A DNA stretch of 26,262 bases from Nitrospira lenta (GCA_945906715.1 CAMDRK010000006.1:1-26262); one strand, 5' to 3'; positions 16,459-24,327 are shown, numbered from the stretch's first letter. Made by a program: numbers and translations. Notes: generated by a model not told the origin, from the letters alone.

Positions 16459-17328
16459 ATGAAAAACGGATTCTTCCGCGGACATGGATTGGGCAATGAC
16501 TATGTGGTGATGGACCCCAAGGAGCTGTCGTTTTCGCTAACCCCGTCAAGGATCAAAGTCATTTGCGATCGTAACTGGGGTCTGGGCAGCGATGGAATCC
16601 TTGCGCTCGTCCCGTCAAAGAAAGCTGACTTTGGCCTGCGCATCTTTAACCCTGACGGCAGCGAAGCAGAAAAATCCGGCAACGGTCTGCGAATCTTTGC
16701 CCGCTATCTCCATGCCACCGGCAAAACGAAAAAGAAACACTTCACGGTCGAGACCAAAGGTGGGCTGGTCACGATCGATCTGCATGTGGACCGGCATGGA
16801 GATGCGAGCGCCGTCACAGTCGAAATGGGCCAGGCCACGTTCCTGCCCGCTGCACTCCCCTGTACCCTCACGGTCAGCGAACTGATTGAACAGCCCATCG
16901 AAGCAGCAGGCCAGTCGCTTACTTTTAGTGGGGTCAGCGTCGGCAATCCCCATTGCGTCGTATTCAAGCCATCTGGGCAGTCCTGGTCGCGCGAAGATCT
17001 TTTGAGATTAGGACCGGCATTGGAGAACCATCCCCTCTTCCCGAAGCGAACGAACGTGCAGCTTGCCGTGCCGACAGCCCTGAAAGAGCTCTTCATCCTG
17101 ATCTGGGAGCGCGGGGCAGGCGAAACCCAGGCTTCCGGATCTTCTTCCTGCGCAGCCGCGAGTGCGGCAGTCCGGCTTGGGCTGGTGAAGAGTCCCGTCA
17201 CGGTGAAGATGCCGGGAGGTAGCCTCAATATCCAGGTGGCCAAAGATTTCAGCCTCACCATGAAAGGGCCGGTCGCGGAAGTCGCGCGGGGAGGCCTCAG
17301 TCCATCGTTTGTGCGCGGGCTCAAATAA
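16459..17328 (+). CDS. Diaminopimelate epimerase (DapF)-family protein lacking both catalytic cysteines
   Basis: Complete DapF fold of 289 residues, with family landmarks FRGHGLGNDYVVMD, FNPDGSEAEKSGNGLRIFARY, VGNPHCVVF and ERGAGETQASGSSSCAAASA. DapF converts LL- to meso-diaminopimelate for lysine and peptidoglycan using two cysteines, in GNGxRC and in ACGTG. Here those positions are I79 and S226; C231 is the later, non-catalytic cysteine of the loop. The DNA reads clearly at both sites (ATC and TCC). It therefore should not work as an ordinary epimerase and may be a paralogue with another activity. GGGAGA lies eight bases before the chosen ATG; the open frame continues upstream to 16435 without support. 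Confidence 0.82.
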   Translation: MKNGFFRGHGLGNDYVVMDPKELSFSLTPSRIKVICDRNWGLGSDGILALVPSKKADFGLRIFNPDGSEAEKSGNGLRIFARYLHATGKTKKKHFTVETKGGLVTIDLHVDRHGDASAVTVEMGQATFLPAALPCTLTVSELIEQPIEAAGQSLTFSGVSVGNPHCVVFKPSGQSWSREDLLRLGPALENHPLFPKRTNVQLAVPTALKELFILIWERGAGETQASGSSSCAAASAAVRLGLVKSPVTVKMPGGSLNIQVAKDFSLTMKGPVAEVARGGLSPSFVRGLK

Positions 17329-17335
17329 CTCCTGA

Positions 17336-17432
17336 GTCAACCGTCATGCGTCAATCGTCAACGGGGAAGAAATCCAAGCGACATTCCTGATATCCTTACG
17401 ATTGACGGATGACGTATGACGCATGACGTTCT
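17336..17432. repeat. 7-bp periodic inverted array containing the uvrC start codon
   Basis: Units GTCAACC, GTCATGC, GTCAATC and GTCAACG (17336-17363) face ACGATTG, ACGGATG, ACGTATG, ACGCATG and ACGTTCT (17398-17432). The uvrC ATG is bases 5-7 of the third right-hand unit. Confidence 0.85.
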
Positions 17433-19263
17433 AAAGTCCAAACTCGATCACCTGCCTGACCAGCCCGGCGTCTATCTGTTTAGGGACGAACAGGGCGAAC
17501 TGCTCTATGTCGGGAAAGCTGCCGTCCTCTCTAATCGTGTGCGGTCCTACTTCCAAAAGGGGGCTGACCACTCTCCGAAAACTACCGTTCTGGTCGGCCA
17601 CATCGCAGACCTTGAAACGATCGTCACCCGCTCAGAACTCGAAGCGCTCATTCTTGAAAGCAATCTGATCAAGCAGCATCGGCCCCGGTTCAATGTCGTC
17701 TTGCGAGATGACAAACAGTACCCCTATCTTAGGCTGCCGATCAAAGAGGATTTCCCTCGCCTTTCCATCGTCCGCCGCGTGCAACAAGATGGCGCGTTGT
17801 ACTATGGCCCCTACACCCCGGCAGGCGCCCTGCGGGAGACGCTGAAAGTCATCAAGAAAGCCTTCCCTCTGGCTACCTGTACGATCGAGATCGACGGGAA
17901 GGCGGAACGAGCCTGTATCGAATTCGAGATTAAACGCTGTATGGCGCCCTGCACTGGTAATCAAACAAAAGAAGATTACCAGCATATCGTGTCGCAGGTC
18001 CGCCAGTTTCTCGAAGGGCGTGACCATGAATTGCTGGACGACTTGCGGGATCAGATGGAAAAAGCAGCGGGGCGTGAGGAGTTCGAGGAGGCGGCGCGCT
18101 TGCGTGATCGGCTCTTCAACATCGAACGCACGCTAGAAAAACAGCGTATCACCCAAACGACGACGACCGATCAAGACGTGATCGGCTTGGCGCGGCAAGG
18201 CTCGGCAGTCGATCTACAGATCCTCTTCGTGCGTGGCGGCCTCCTGATCGGACGCAAAGACTTTTTCTGGCCCCATTCAGCCGACGCCGGCGACGAAGAA
18301 CTCGTTCGATCCGCCATTGAGCAGTTCTACAACAAAGACGGTCAGCCGCCCAAGGAGCTGCTTATCCCTACCGATCTCGACGACGTGACTGTGATTGAAG
18401 AGTGGCTTTCAGTCAAACGTGGAACTACCGTCCGCATCGTCGCGCCTGAGCGGGGTGTCAAACACCAATTGCTCCTCTTGGCGGAAGAGAATGCCGGCGC
18501 GGCCGTCGCCAACCATCTCCGGGACGAAGAAATTGGACGCCAGGCGGTTGAAGAACTCAAGCGGCTCGTACGGCTGGATATCGCGCCTCGTCGAATCGAA
18601 GGATTCGACATCTCGAATACCATGGGCAACCAGTCCGTCGCCTCCATGGTCGTCTGGGAAGACGGCCAGATGAAGAAAGCCGACTACCGTCGCTTCAAAA
18701 TCCAAACCGTGACCGGCGCCAACGATTTTGCCAGCATGCAGGAAGTGGTCACGCGCCGCTATGGAGACGCCCGTGGTGAGCCAAGCCGAACCAGCGAGAA
18801 TCTTGCACGGCCAGATCTCATCCTCATCGATGGAGGATTAGGCCAGCTCGCTGCGGCGATGGAAGGGTTGAAACACGTCGGTCATCAGAATTTGGCCATC
18901 ATTGGCCTCGCCAAAGCGAAGGGCGACAAAGACGAGCGGATTTTCCTGCCTGGCAGAAAAAATCCCATTGTGCTGCGTGCGAATTCCCCGGCCACCCATC
19001 TGGTCCAGCGCATTCGAGACGAGGCCCATCGATTTGCTATCACCTTCCATCGCAAGCTGCGCAGCAAAGCGCTGATGGCTTCCCCGCTCGATCAAATAAG
19101 CGGCATCGGCGAGATCACGAGAACCCGCCTGCTCAAACAGTATGGTAGCCTGGCAAATATCGCTGCCGCGTCTGACGACGAATTGACGGCATCCGGCCTC
19201 GATGCCAAAACCGTCGCAGAAATGCGAAAAGCCTTCACGGAAACTACTCCATCTCGCAGTTGA
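17416..19263 (+). CDS. uvrC: Excinuclease ABC subunit C
   Basis: Dual-incision nuclease of UvrABC nucleotide excision repair, 615 residues. The N-terminal GIY-YIG nuclease has GVYLF (18-22) and YVGKA (31-35). C155, C167, C175 and C179 are placed like the iron-sulfur ligands reported for UvrC. A UVR domain that contacts UvrB lies at about 205-240. The RNase H-like C-terminal nuclease has D398 (EGFDIS) and D472 (LILIDGGLGQL). Paired helix-hairpin-helix motifs follow at about 555-612. The start ATG lies inside a 7-bp repeat array, so the first five residues (MTHDV) are repeat-derived; family similarity begins at LKSKLDHLPDQPGVYLF. No Shine-Dalgarno sequence is evident. Confidence 0.95.
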   Translation: MTHDVLKSKLDHLPDQPGVYLFRDEQGELLYVGKAAVLSNRVRSYFQKGADHSPKTTVLVGHIADLETIVTRSELEALILESNLIKQHRPRFNVVLRDDKQYPYLRLPIKEDFPRLSIVRRVQQDGALYYGPYTPAGALRETLKVIKKAFPLATCTIEIDGKAERACIEFEIKRCMAPCTGNQTKEDYQHIVSQVRQFLEGRDHELLDDLRDQMEKAAGREEFEEAARLRDRLFNIERTLEKQRITQTTTTDQDVIGLARQGSAVDLQILFVRGGLLIGRKDFFWPHSADAGDEELVRSAIEQFYNKDGQPPKELLIPTDLDDVTVIEEWLSVKRGTTVRIVAPERGVKHQLLLLAEENAGAAVANHLRDEEIGRQAVEELKRLVRLDIAPRRIEGFDISNTMGNQSVASMVVWEDGQMKKADYRRFKIQTVTGANDFASMQEVVTRRYGDARGEPSRTSENLARPDLILIDGGLGQLAAAMEGLKHVGHQNLAIIGLAKAKGDKDERIFLPGRKNPIVLRANSPATHLVQRIRDEAHRFAITFHRKLRSKALMASPLDQISGIGEITRTRLLKQYGSLANIAAASDDELTASGLDAKTVAEMRKAFTETTPSRS

Positions 19264-19281
19264 ATAACGAAAATATTTCCT

Positions 19282-19309
19282 CTCGCCTCGTGCCCCTTGC
19301 CCCTCGCCA
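19282..19309. repeat. Short 7-bp periodic array between uvrC and the FadL-type gene
   Basis: Four degenerate units (CTCGCCT, CGTGCCC, CTTGCCC, CTCGCCA) in a 56-bp convergent gap. No facing complementary array is present. Confidence 0.55.
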
Positions 19310-19319
19310 GGACCTCTCC

Positions 19320-20675
19320 TCAAAACATGAATTTGAGGCTGAACGTCCCAAGATGAACAGAGGCATGGTACGTCCCATCGACGGTGGGGTTCAGATTTCC
19401 TGTAACCGTTCTTGGCGCATAGAACCATTCCTGAAATGCCACATCCAGACCAATCGCCTTCGGCCACAGAGCGGAGGTGCCTCCGCAAGGCACCATGCCG
19501 AGAAACCGGCCCTGGCCCTTGCACAAGAATCCCGCTCCAACGGATAGTGTGTTGGAAGATATGGAAATCGCCGCCGGGTTGAACGTCATATCGGGAACGG
19601 GATTCTCGGTGTGCGTATACCCTGATCGCAGCGCCACATCCCAATGGGGCAACCACACGGGATTGAGCCATTTATGTTCAGTGCCGATCGCAATGACCGG
19701 CATTGTTGTCCATTGTTGCGGTTGCGGGATGACTCCGCCGGAGGAGAGGTGGATGTCGAGGTCGCGATTCGACTTCCACCCGACATATTCCACGTCGAGC
19801 TCCAGCTTCCATTCCCGCTCACTCGTACGAACCGGCCAGATCGCAATGGCTCCGGTATAGATCTGGGGCAGTACGAGGTTGGTAGAGGCATCGGCAACCT
19901 TCGCACCATTGATCAACAACGACCCATTCAACGGCACCACAGCCTGGGTACGATAGACCAGCCCGACGGAGGCGATCGGCTTGCCATCGCCGTTTCGTAG
20001 TGGCGTATAGAGCAGGCTGACCGTTGCGCCGGCCCCTGTTCCGTTGCCGTTGAATTCGACGGAAGCCCCAGGTGGGATACCAAAGACTCCAGCACCTACT
20101 TGTTTCTGCTCGCCATGCCCCTGTCCAAGGAAACTTGCGAAGGTATAGATGTCGGCGCTGACTCCGATTGCCAACTGATCGTTCAGTTTATAGGCTACAG
20201 TCGGCTTGATATCGATGAGCGGAAGCGCTGCAGTGGTGACGGCAGTATTGAAGGGGCCATCCAGCGGATAGCGGATGTTCGTACCGAATGGCGAAGTAAG
20301 ACCGAGCCCCAGCGTGACGGGGGAGAACGTCGATGCGCCGAGCGCGCCAAGATTCGCGCTCAGATAGAAATGGCTTGGAGGGGGAGAGGCGATACTCCCT
20401 CCGAAATCGCCCCTTGCATCACGACCTGCCGGGCTATTGTATGTAACCGACCCTCCCGTGAGATTCGTCCCGACAATACTCTGAACACCCTCGACTTGAG
20501 TCAATCCGGCTGGATTGAAGTGGATGGCCGAAGCATCGTCCGCCTGGGCGGCAAATGCATTCCCCTGACCGGCTGCGGCAGCTCCTTGCGGCTGAAACCG
20601 GATCGCCTGGGCTGAAGTATGCGATGGGAGCAAGAGCAGCACAATCACGACCAGCGAGTACAAGATCCAGATCAT
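19320..20675 (-). CDS. OmpP1/FadL-family outer-membrane transport protein
   Basis: Predicted outer-membrane beta-barrel for hydrophobic substrates such as long-chain fatty acids or other lipids. A signal peptide (MIWILYSLVVIVLLLLPSHT, then SAQA) ends at about residue 23. The N-terminal hatch segment has the family pattern GQGNAFAAQADDASAIHFNP followed by AGL. Alternating beta-strand sequence runs to a C-terminal phenylalanine, as usual for barrel assembly. At 451 residues it is normal length. I chose the ATG at 20675, with GGAGA just upstream on the minus strand; the frame is open further upstream but has no signal-like sequence there. It is divergent from luxR, 168 bp away. Ligand not predictable. 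Confidence 0.88.
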   Translation of the reverse strand: MIWILYSLVVIVLLLLPSHTSAQAIRFQPQGAAAAGQGNAFAAQADDASAIHFNPAGLTQVEGVQSIVGTNLTGGSVTYNSPAGRDARGDFGGSIASPPPSHFYLSANLGALGASTFSPVTLGLGLTSPFGTNIRYPLDGPFNTAVTTAALPLIDIKPTVAYKLNDQLAIGVSADIYTFASFLGQGHGEQKQVGAGVFGIPPGASVEFNGNGTGAGATVSLLYTPLRNGDGKPIASVGLVYRTQAVVPLNGSLLINGAKVADASTNLVLPQIYTGAIAIWPVRTSEREWKLELDVEYVGWKSNRDLDIHLSSGGVIPQPQQWTTMPVIAIGTEHKWLNPVWLPHWDVALRSGYTHTENPVPDMTFNPAAISISSNTLSVGAGFLCKGQGRFLGMVPCGGTSALWPKAIGLDVAFQEWFYAPRTVTGNLNPTVDGTYHASVHLGTFSLKFMF

Positions 20676-20802
20676 GCTTCTCCGGCTTCCCCCTTGAACG
20701 CGAAAAACTGGGTGATGGTATCGACAAAATGAGCATATTGATAGGGCTACTTGGCTCCAATATGACAGAAAGTTTGATATTCCTTCTTTTGAATGGCCGG
20801 CA

Positions 20803-20808
20803 TATAAT
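20803..20808 (+). promoter_or_regulatory. Possible -10 element for the luxR gene
   Basis: A perfect TATAAT lies 35 bases before the luxR ATG. A weak TTCCTT at 20780-20785 would be the -35 with a 17-base spacer. An inverted pair CATATTG/CAATATG at 20734-20740 and 20758-20764 lies upstream and could be an operator. All of this is inferred from pattern only. Confidence 0.35.
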
Positions 20809-20843
20809 TCCACTATCAAGTTCACGTTCAAGCTGGATTTGCC

Positions 20844-21659
20844 ATGGCGCAAAGTTTTAAGAACCCCTTCCCCAGTCAATTGTTCGAGAATTATTCAAAG
20901 CAGGAATGTCAGCATGCGCTGCAAGTGTTTCACTACGCCGCTCAAGCGGAGACATCTGAGGACGTCAGAGACGTACTGATTCAGTTTCAGGAGCTGTTCC
21001 CGTTCAATCGCCTACTCGGTGGGTTGGCGCGCCTCAGTTCTAACGGAACATTCGAGGGCTTCTCGAACGTTGTCAATGTGAGTTACCCGGATGAATGGCT
21101 CTACCTCTATTGGAAGAATGGGTATGCCGAGATTGACCCAGTGTTCCGAGCGGCCTCCCGATCTCCCGGCACCCAGATCTGGAAGCAGACCTACCGGCAA
21201 ACGACCTCAAAAGAGGAGTTAGAATTTATCGAAACCGCCAGGGGATTCGGTTTGGCCGACGGGATCACCACCAGTGCAGTGGATCAGGCTTGCGGCCTTG
21301 CCACGTTTTACTCCTTTGCGGGAGGAGAGGGCGTGGACGCTGAGCGGTACGCTCCACTCGTGGAGTACTTTGGACACCATCTCCATCTTGCTCTCATGCG
21401 AACAGCCCGAAAAAATGCTCCTGCGACGGATAAATGTGTGAAAGAATTGTCCCCGCGTGAAGTGACCATCCTGAATTGGATCAAGAACGGCAAGACGAAC
21501 TGGGAAGTCGGCCAGATTCTTGGGGTCACGGAGCGGACGGTGCGATTCCATCTCGCAAGCATCTTCGTCAAGCTCGATGTGACTTCCCGCTCACAGGCAG
21601 TTGCCGCAGCCATGGAACATGGCCTTCCTACCCTGCACGGTCTTCCGAGCGCAATCTAG
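20844..21659 (+). CDS. LuxR-family quorum-sensing regulator with autoinducer-binding domain
   Basis: Two-domain regulator of 271 residues. The N-terminal autoinducer-binding domain contains YPDEWLYLYWKNGYAEIDPV: W85, Y89 and D98 have exactly the spacing of TraR W57, Y61 and D70, and P99 and W113 also match. It therefore should bind an acyl-homoserine lactone. The C-terminal GerE-type helix-turn-helix starts at LSPREVTILNWIKNGKTNWE and includes GVTERTVRFHLASIFVKLDV and RSQAVA. Its partner is probably the convergent luxI-type gene at 21815-22491, and its target the palindrome at 22564-22591. The gene itself is intact although its partner is frameshifted. Confidence 0.92.
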   Translation: MAQSFKNPFPSQLFENYSKQECQHALQVFHYAAQAETSEDVRDVLIQFQELFPFNRLLGGLARLSSNGTFEGFSNVVNVSYPDEWLYLYWKNGYAEIDPVFRAASRSPGTQIWKQTYRQTTSKEELEFIETARGFGLADGITTSAVDQACGLATFYSFAGGEGVDAERYAPLVEYFGHHLHLALMRTARKNAPATDKCVKELSPREVTILNWIKNGKTNWEVGQILGVTERTVRFHLASIFVKLDVTSRSQAVAAAMEHGLPTLHGLPSAI

Positions 21660-21666
21660 CAGGGAG

Positions 21667-21759
21667 GGATGGCCCGGTGAATCCCCTGTGCTCGCGCAAC
21701 GCGCGGCCTAAGAAGGCCCTCGTTGGACGCGCGCAGTGGGGGACTCATCCGGGCCATCC
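21667..21759. repeat. 93-bp palindromic element between converging luxR and luxI
   Basis: The outer arms GGATGGCCCGG and CCGGGCCATCC are exact complements, and inner GC-rich arms (GCGCAACG..., GGCC-TAAGAA-GGCC) continue the hairpin. It probably belongs to a dispersed repeat family and could terminate both convergent transcripts. Confidence 0.7.
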
Positions 21760-21814
21760 TGAATAACGTATACGAGCAAGCTTGGAAGGATCATCTTTAG
21801 TCACTCGCTCCAGG

Positions 21815-22491
21815 TCACATTCTTGCCGCAATGTTCTCCGTGACCGGCTCCGTGGTACGCAACCACTCCAGCATTTCTGGGCGCTCAGACGCTGCGGCTG
21901 AGCGGAACTCGTCGAGGTCGAGCAGCGCCCCAACCGAGAGCACATCTGCTGGAGGCAGTGCGACGGGAGCGCCGATCGCATGGCAGGGCCACCCTATCCG
22001 CTGCACCACTCGAAGCAGCCTGTTTTCTACAACCAGGTACGTGTATCGAATATCATTCGCGAGAGTCCAGTGATACATGGCCTTGAAAATAGTCCGCATC
22101 AGCCTTGCGGAAAGACCCCGGTCGGCAATCGCAGGGTCCACGGCCAAGCGGGTAATTTCGGCAGTATCGAGCTCCTTGCGAACGCGATGCGACCCGACCA
22201 GGCATCCGCTGAATTCACTTTCCAGCATAAAGGGGAACGGGGCGGGCGTCATCCGTACCATGCCAGCAGTTGTTGATGGGAGAAAAGACCGATCGAGGTA
22301 CTCCATGCATCATAGACATCAGACTCGAGTCGGTCCTGCCTCTCCGGCACCCACTTGAGCGTCTCGGCAAAGACTCGATGCCGAAGATGGTAGGCCTGCC
22401 GTAACTCCCCCTCGCTCTCGAGCGACTTGAGAAGAAGCTCCCCGTCGCAGAACTCAATCCGCCTCGATTCCTGTCTGGCTCCGTCGTTCAT
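21815..22491 (-). pseudogene. LuxI-family acyl-homoserine-lactone synthase, frameshifted
   Basis: Autoinducer synthase homologue split over two frames. The ATG at 22491 has a strong GGAGGA four bases upstream. The first frame gives LRHRVFAETLKW (R37, F41 and W47, matching LuxI R25, F29 and W35) and DRLESDVYD (matching LuxI DGMEFDQYD), then stops at 22249-22251. The second frame resumes at about 22264 with GMVRMTPAPFPFMLE (the LuxI R70 position) and AEITRLAVD (the LuxI E-x-SR position), and ends at 21815. One missing base near 22262-22268, for example in CTGCTGGCATGG, would restore a protein of about 225 residues with all invariant residues. It could be a real mutation or a sequence error. Alternative: a related GNAT acyltransferase of the exosortase-associated type. 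Confidence 0.82.
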
Positions 22492-22563
22492 AGGCTCCTC
22501 CAATGGGTTGCGCAACAACTGCGATGCCTGTCCAGCCCTAATGGTTCCAAAATCGACCTCATT

Positions 22564-22591
22564 CGTCACCTGGCGGTTCCGCCAGGTGACG
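22564..22591. promoter_or_regulatory. Candidate lux box between luxI and the kinase operon
   Basis: A perfect palindrome with 13-bp arms and a 2-base centre. Its 20-bp core, ACCTGGCGGTTCCGCCAGGT (22568-22587), fits both the lux-box frame ACCT...AGGT and the las/rhl frame NNCT-N12-AGNN. It is centred about 86 bp before the luxI ATG and about 100-125 bp before the divergent kinase gene, the right place for LuxR control of either. A terminator is unlikely because both flanking genes point away from it. Confidence 0.65.
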
Positions 22592-22700
22592 GGATGCAGG
22601 GCAGACGCGTACTAGTAGTGCGTTCTGGAATGAGGGCATCCGCGCGAAGCAGGGTTCCGAAGTCGATTCTCGGCACATGATTGGAAAAGGCGCTCTACCG

Positions 22701-23519
22701 ATGAAAGATCGCCGGGGGTTCCAGATTCTCGACGGGTTTCGGCGCTCCACCGGCAAACCGGCGGACCAGAGCGTGGCTCTTGCCTCGATAACGTCACACA
22801 ACAGAAACCAGTCCAGTGCGTGCCCGCTGCATGAACAGGGCGGAAGTAGTCTCGCCACGGCCCTCGCGGCATCCGAACAGCGATTGAGCAATCTGCTTCA
22901 CGATCGCAGCCGCATCGGACGGGAACTGCACGAGTCCGTGCTGCAAGCGCTCTATGCGATCAGCGTGACCCTTGAGCAAGCTCCTGGACTGCGCCGGGGG
23001 GCGACGCAAGTGGTGGCCTGTTCCCACGATCAGGCTACGAACCAGCTCCGTACGCTGATTCAGAACATCCAGCGCATGATTCTGAAGGTGGAATCCAACA
23101 ACATCGTTCCGTTTCGGCTGGTGCTCGAGTTACAGGCTCTCGCCCAGACCGTTGAGCGAGGGAGTGAGTTGCGGATTCGTGTGTGGAGCGATCCGGCGGC
23201 AGAAGAGGTGTTGACCGGCGAAGAGTCGCAGGAACTCGTCATCATCGCAAGGGAGGCCTTGAACAATTGTGTCCGTCACGCCCGCGCCACACGAGTCGTG
23301 ATCGCCCTTCAGCGCATTGGCTCACGAGTGCGACTGAGCATTAGCGACAACGGGTCAGGCTTCGAGGTCGAAGACAGATCGACGAAGGGCATTGGGTTCG
23401 CGCAGATCGAAGATCGGCTTCGAAAGATCGGTGGCCGCTTACATGTCCAATCCACGGTGGGTCAAGGCACTGACATCGCCGCTGATGTCTATCTTGAACC
23501 GATACTCACAACGGTATGA
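22701..23519 (+). CDS. Soluble NarL-type sensor histidine kinase (first of two)
   Basis: Cytoplasmic histidine kinase of the HisKA_3 type. The phospho-acceptor motif is DRSRIGRELHESVLQALYAI (His at nt 22929-22931). The ATPase domain has the N box REALNNCVRHARATRV, the G1 box SDNGSGFE and the G2 region KGIGFAQIEDRLRKIGG. No membrane segment, PAS, GAF or receiver domain is visible; about 65-75 unrecognised residues precede the His box, so the input is unknown. I chose the ATG at 22701, with AAAAGG ten bases upstream; an in-frame ATG at 22677 is possible but has no Shine-Dalgarno. It is 31 bp before a second kinase and probably cotranscribed. Confidence 0.86.
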   Translation: MKDRRGFQILDGFRRSTGKPADQSVALASITSHNRNQSSACPLHEQGGSSLATALAASEQRLSNLLHDRSRIGRELHESVLQALYAISVTLEQAPGLRRGATQVVACSHDQATNQLRTLIQNIQRMILKVESNNIVPFRLVLELQALAQTVERGSELRIRVWSDPAAEEVLTGEESQELVIIAREALNNCVRHARATRVVIALQRIGSRVRLSISDNGSGFEVEDRSTKGIGFAQIEDRLRKIGGRLHVQSTVGQGTDIAADVYLEPILTTV

Positions 23520-23550
23520 GACGCCTCCGTAAGGAGTAAGCAAGGACAAC

Positions 23551-24327
23551 ATGATGAAGACCATAGGTGTTCCAGCGCCCATTGCTCAGCCTGGGTCCGT
23601 CGGCTCGGATACCGATGGGGAAGAGGATCTCCGGCTGGCTCATGCTCGATTGCGTGGCGAGGCTCGCCGGGCGCAGAGCGCGATCGAAGAGGAACGGCGC
23701 AAAATTGCACGGGAGTTGCACGATGAGTTTGGACAGGCCTTGACCGGTTTGAAATTCGACTTGGCATGGATCGGGATGAAGCTGAAGCAATCGTCCACTC
23801 CAGCAAGCGGTGGGGATCTGCTGAGAAAAGTCCAGAGTATGTCAGGGGCGGTCGATGCGCTCAGGGAGTCCGTTCGCGCGACAGCGAAATCCCTGCGCCA
23901 CGCAATGTTGGATGATCTCGGATTAGTTCCAGCGTTGGAATGCCTCGCGACAACGTTCCAGGATCGTACGGGCGCGCATTGCGCAATCGACGTGGCGCCG
24001 GAGTTGTCATCCATTGCGCTGCCCTCCGAAGTGTCTGCCGCGCTATTTCGCATGGCGCAGGAATTACTGACGAATGTGATGCGCCACGCCGCCGCCTCAC
24101 GGGTTCAGATCCAGCTATACCAGGACGGCGCCACGGTGACGTTAGAAGTGACCGACAACGGGAAGGGGATAACCAGCGAGCAGATGAGCAGGCCTCAGTC
24201 CTTTGGGCTTCGAGGCATGCAGGCGCGAGCCTCCCTCCTGGGCGGACATTTTGATATTGCAGGAACGTCTGGGGTCGGAACCAGGGCTTGGGTCTCCCTG
24301 CCGGTGTCTGGGTGCCTCACTTCATGA
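23551..24327 (+). CDS. Soluble NarL-type sensor histidine kinase (second of two)
   Basis: Cytoplasmic HisKA_3 kinase of 258 residues. The His box is EEERRKIARELHDEFGQALT (H57), followed by a dimerisation helix pair, the N box AQELLTNVMRHAAASRV, the G1 box VTDNGKGI and the G2 region SFGLRGMQARASLLGG. Only about 45 residues, mostly helical and charged, precede the His box, so there is no recognisable sensor domain. AAGGA lies just before the tandem ATG codons at 23551 and 23554. Its stop overlaps the start of the response-regulator gene (ATGA at 24324), so the two form a classic kinase-regulator pair. Confidence 0.9.
   Translation: MMKTIGVPAPIAQPGSVGSDTDGEEDLRLAHARLRGEARRAQSAIEEERRKIARELHDEFGQALTGLKFDLAWIGMKLKQSSTPASGGDLLRKVQSMSGAVDALRESVRATAKSLRHAMLDDLGLVPALECLATTFQDRTGAHCAIDVAPELSSIALPSEVSAALFRMAQELLTNVMRHAAASRVQIQLYQDGATVTLEVTDNGKGITSEQMSRPQSFGLRGMQARASLLGGHFDIAGTSGVGTRAWVSLPVSGCLTS

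Noticed and set aside
22564..22591. Rho-independent terminator
   Set aside because: The palindrome lacks a following T run and both flanking genes point away from it, so an operator is more likely.
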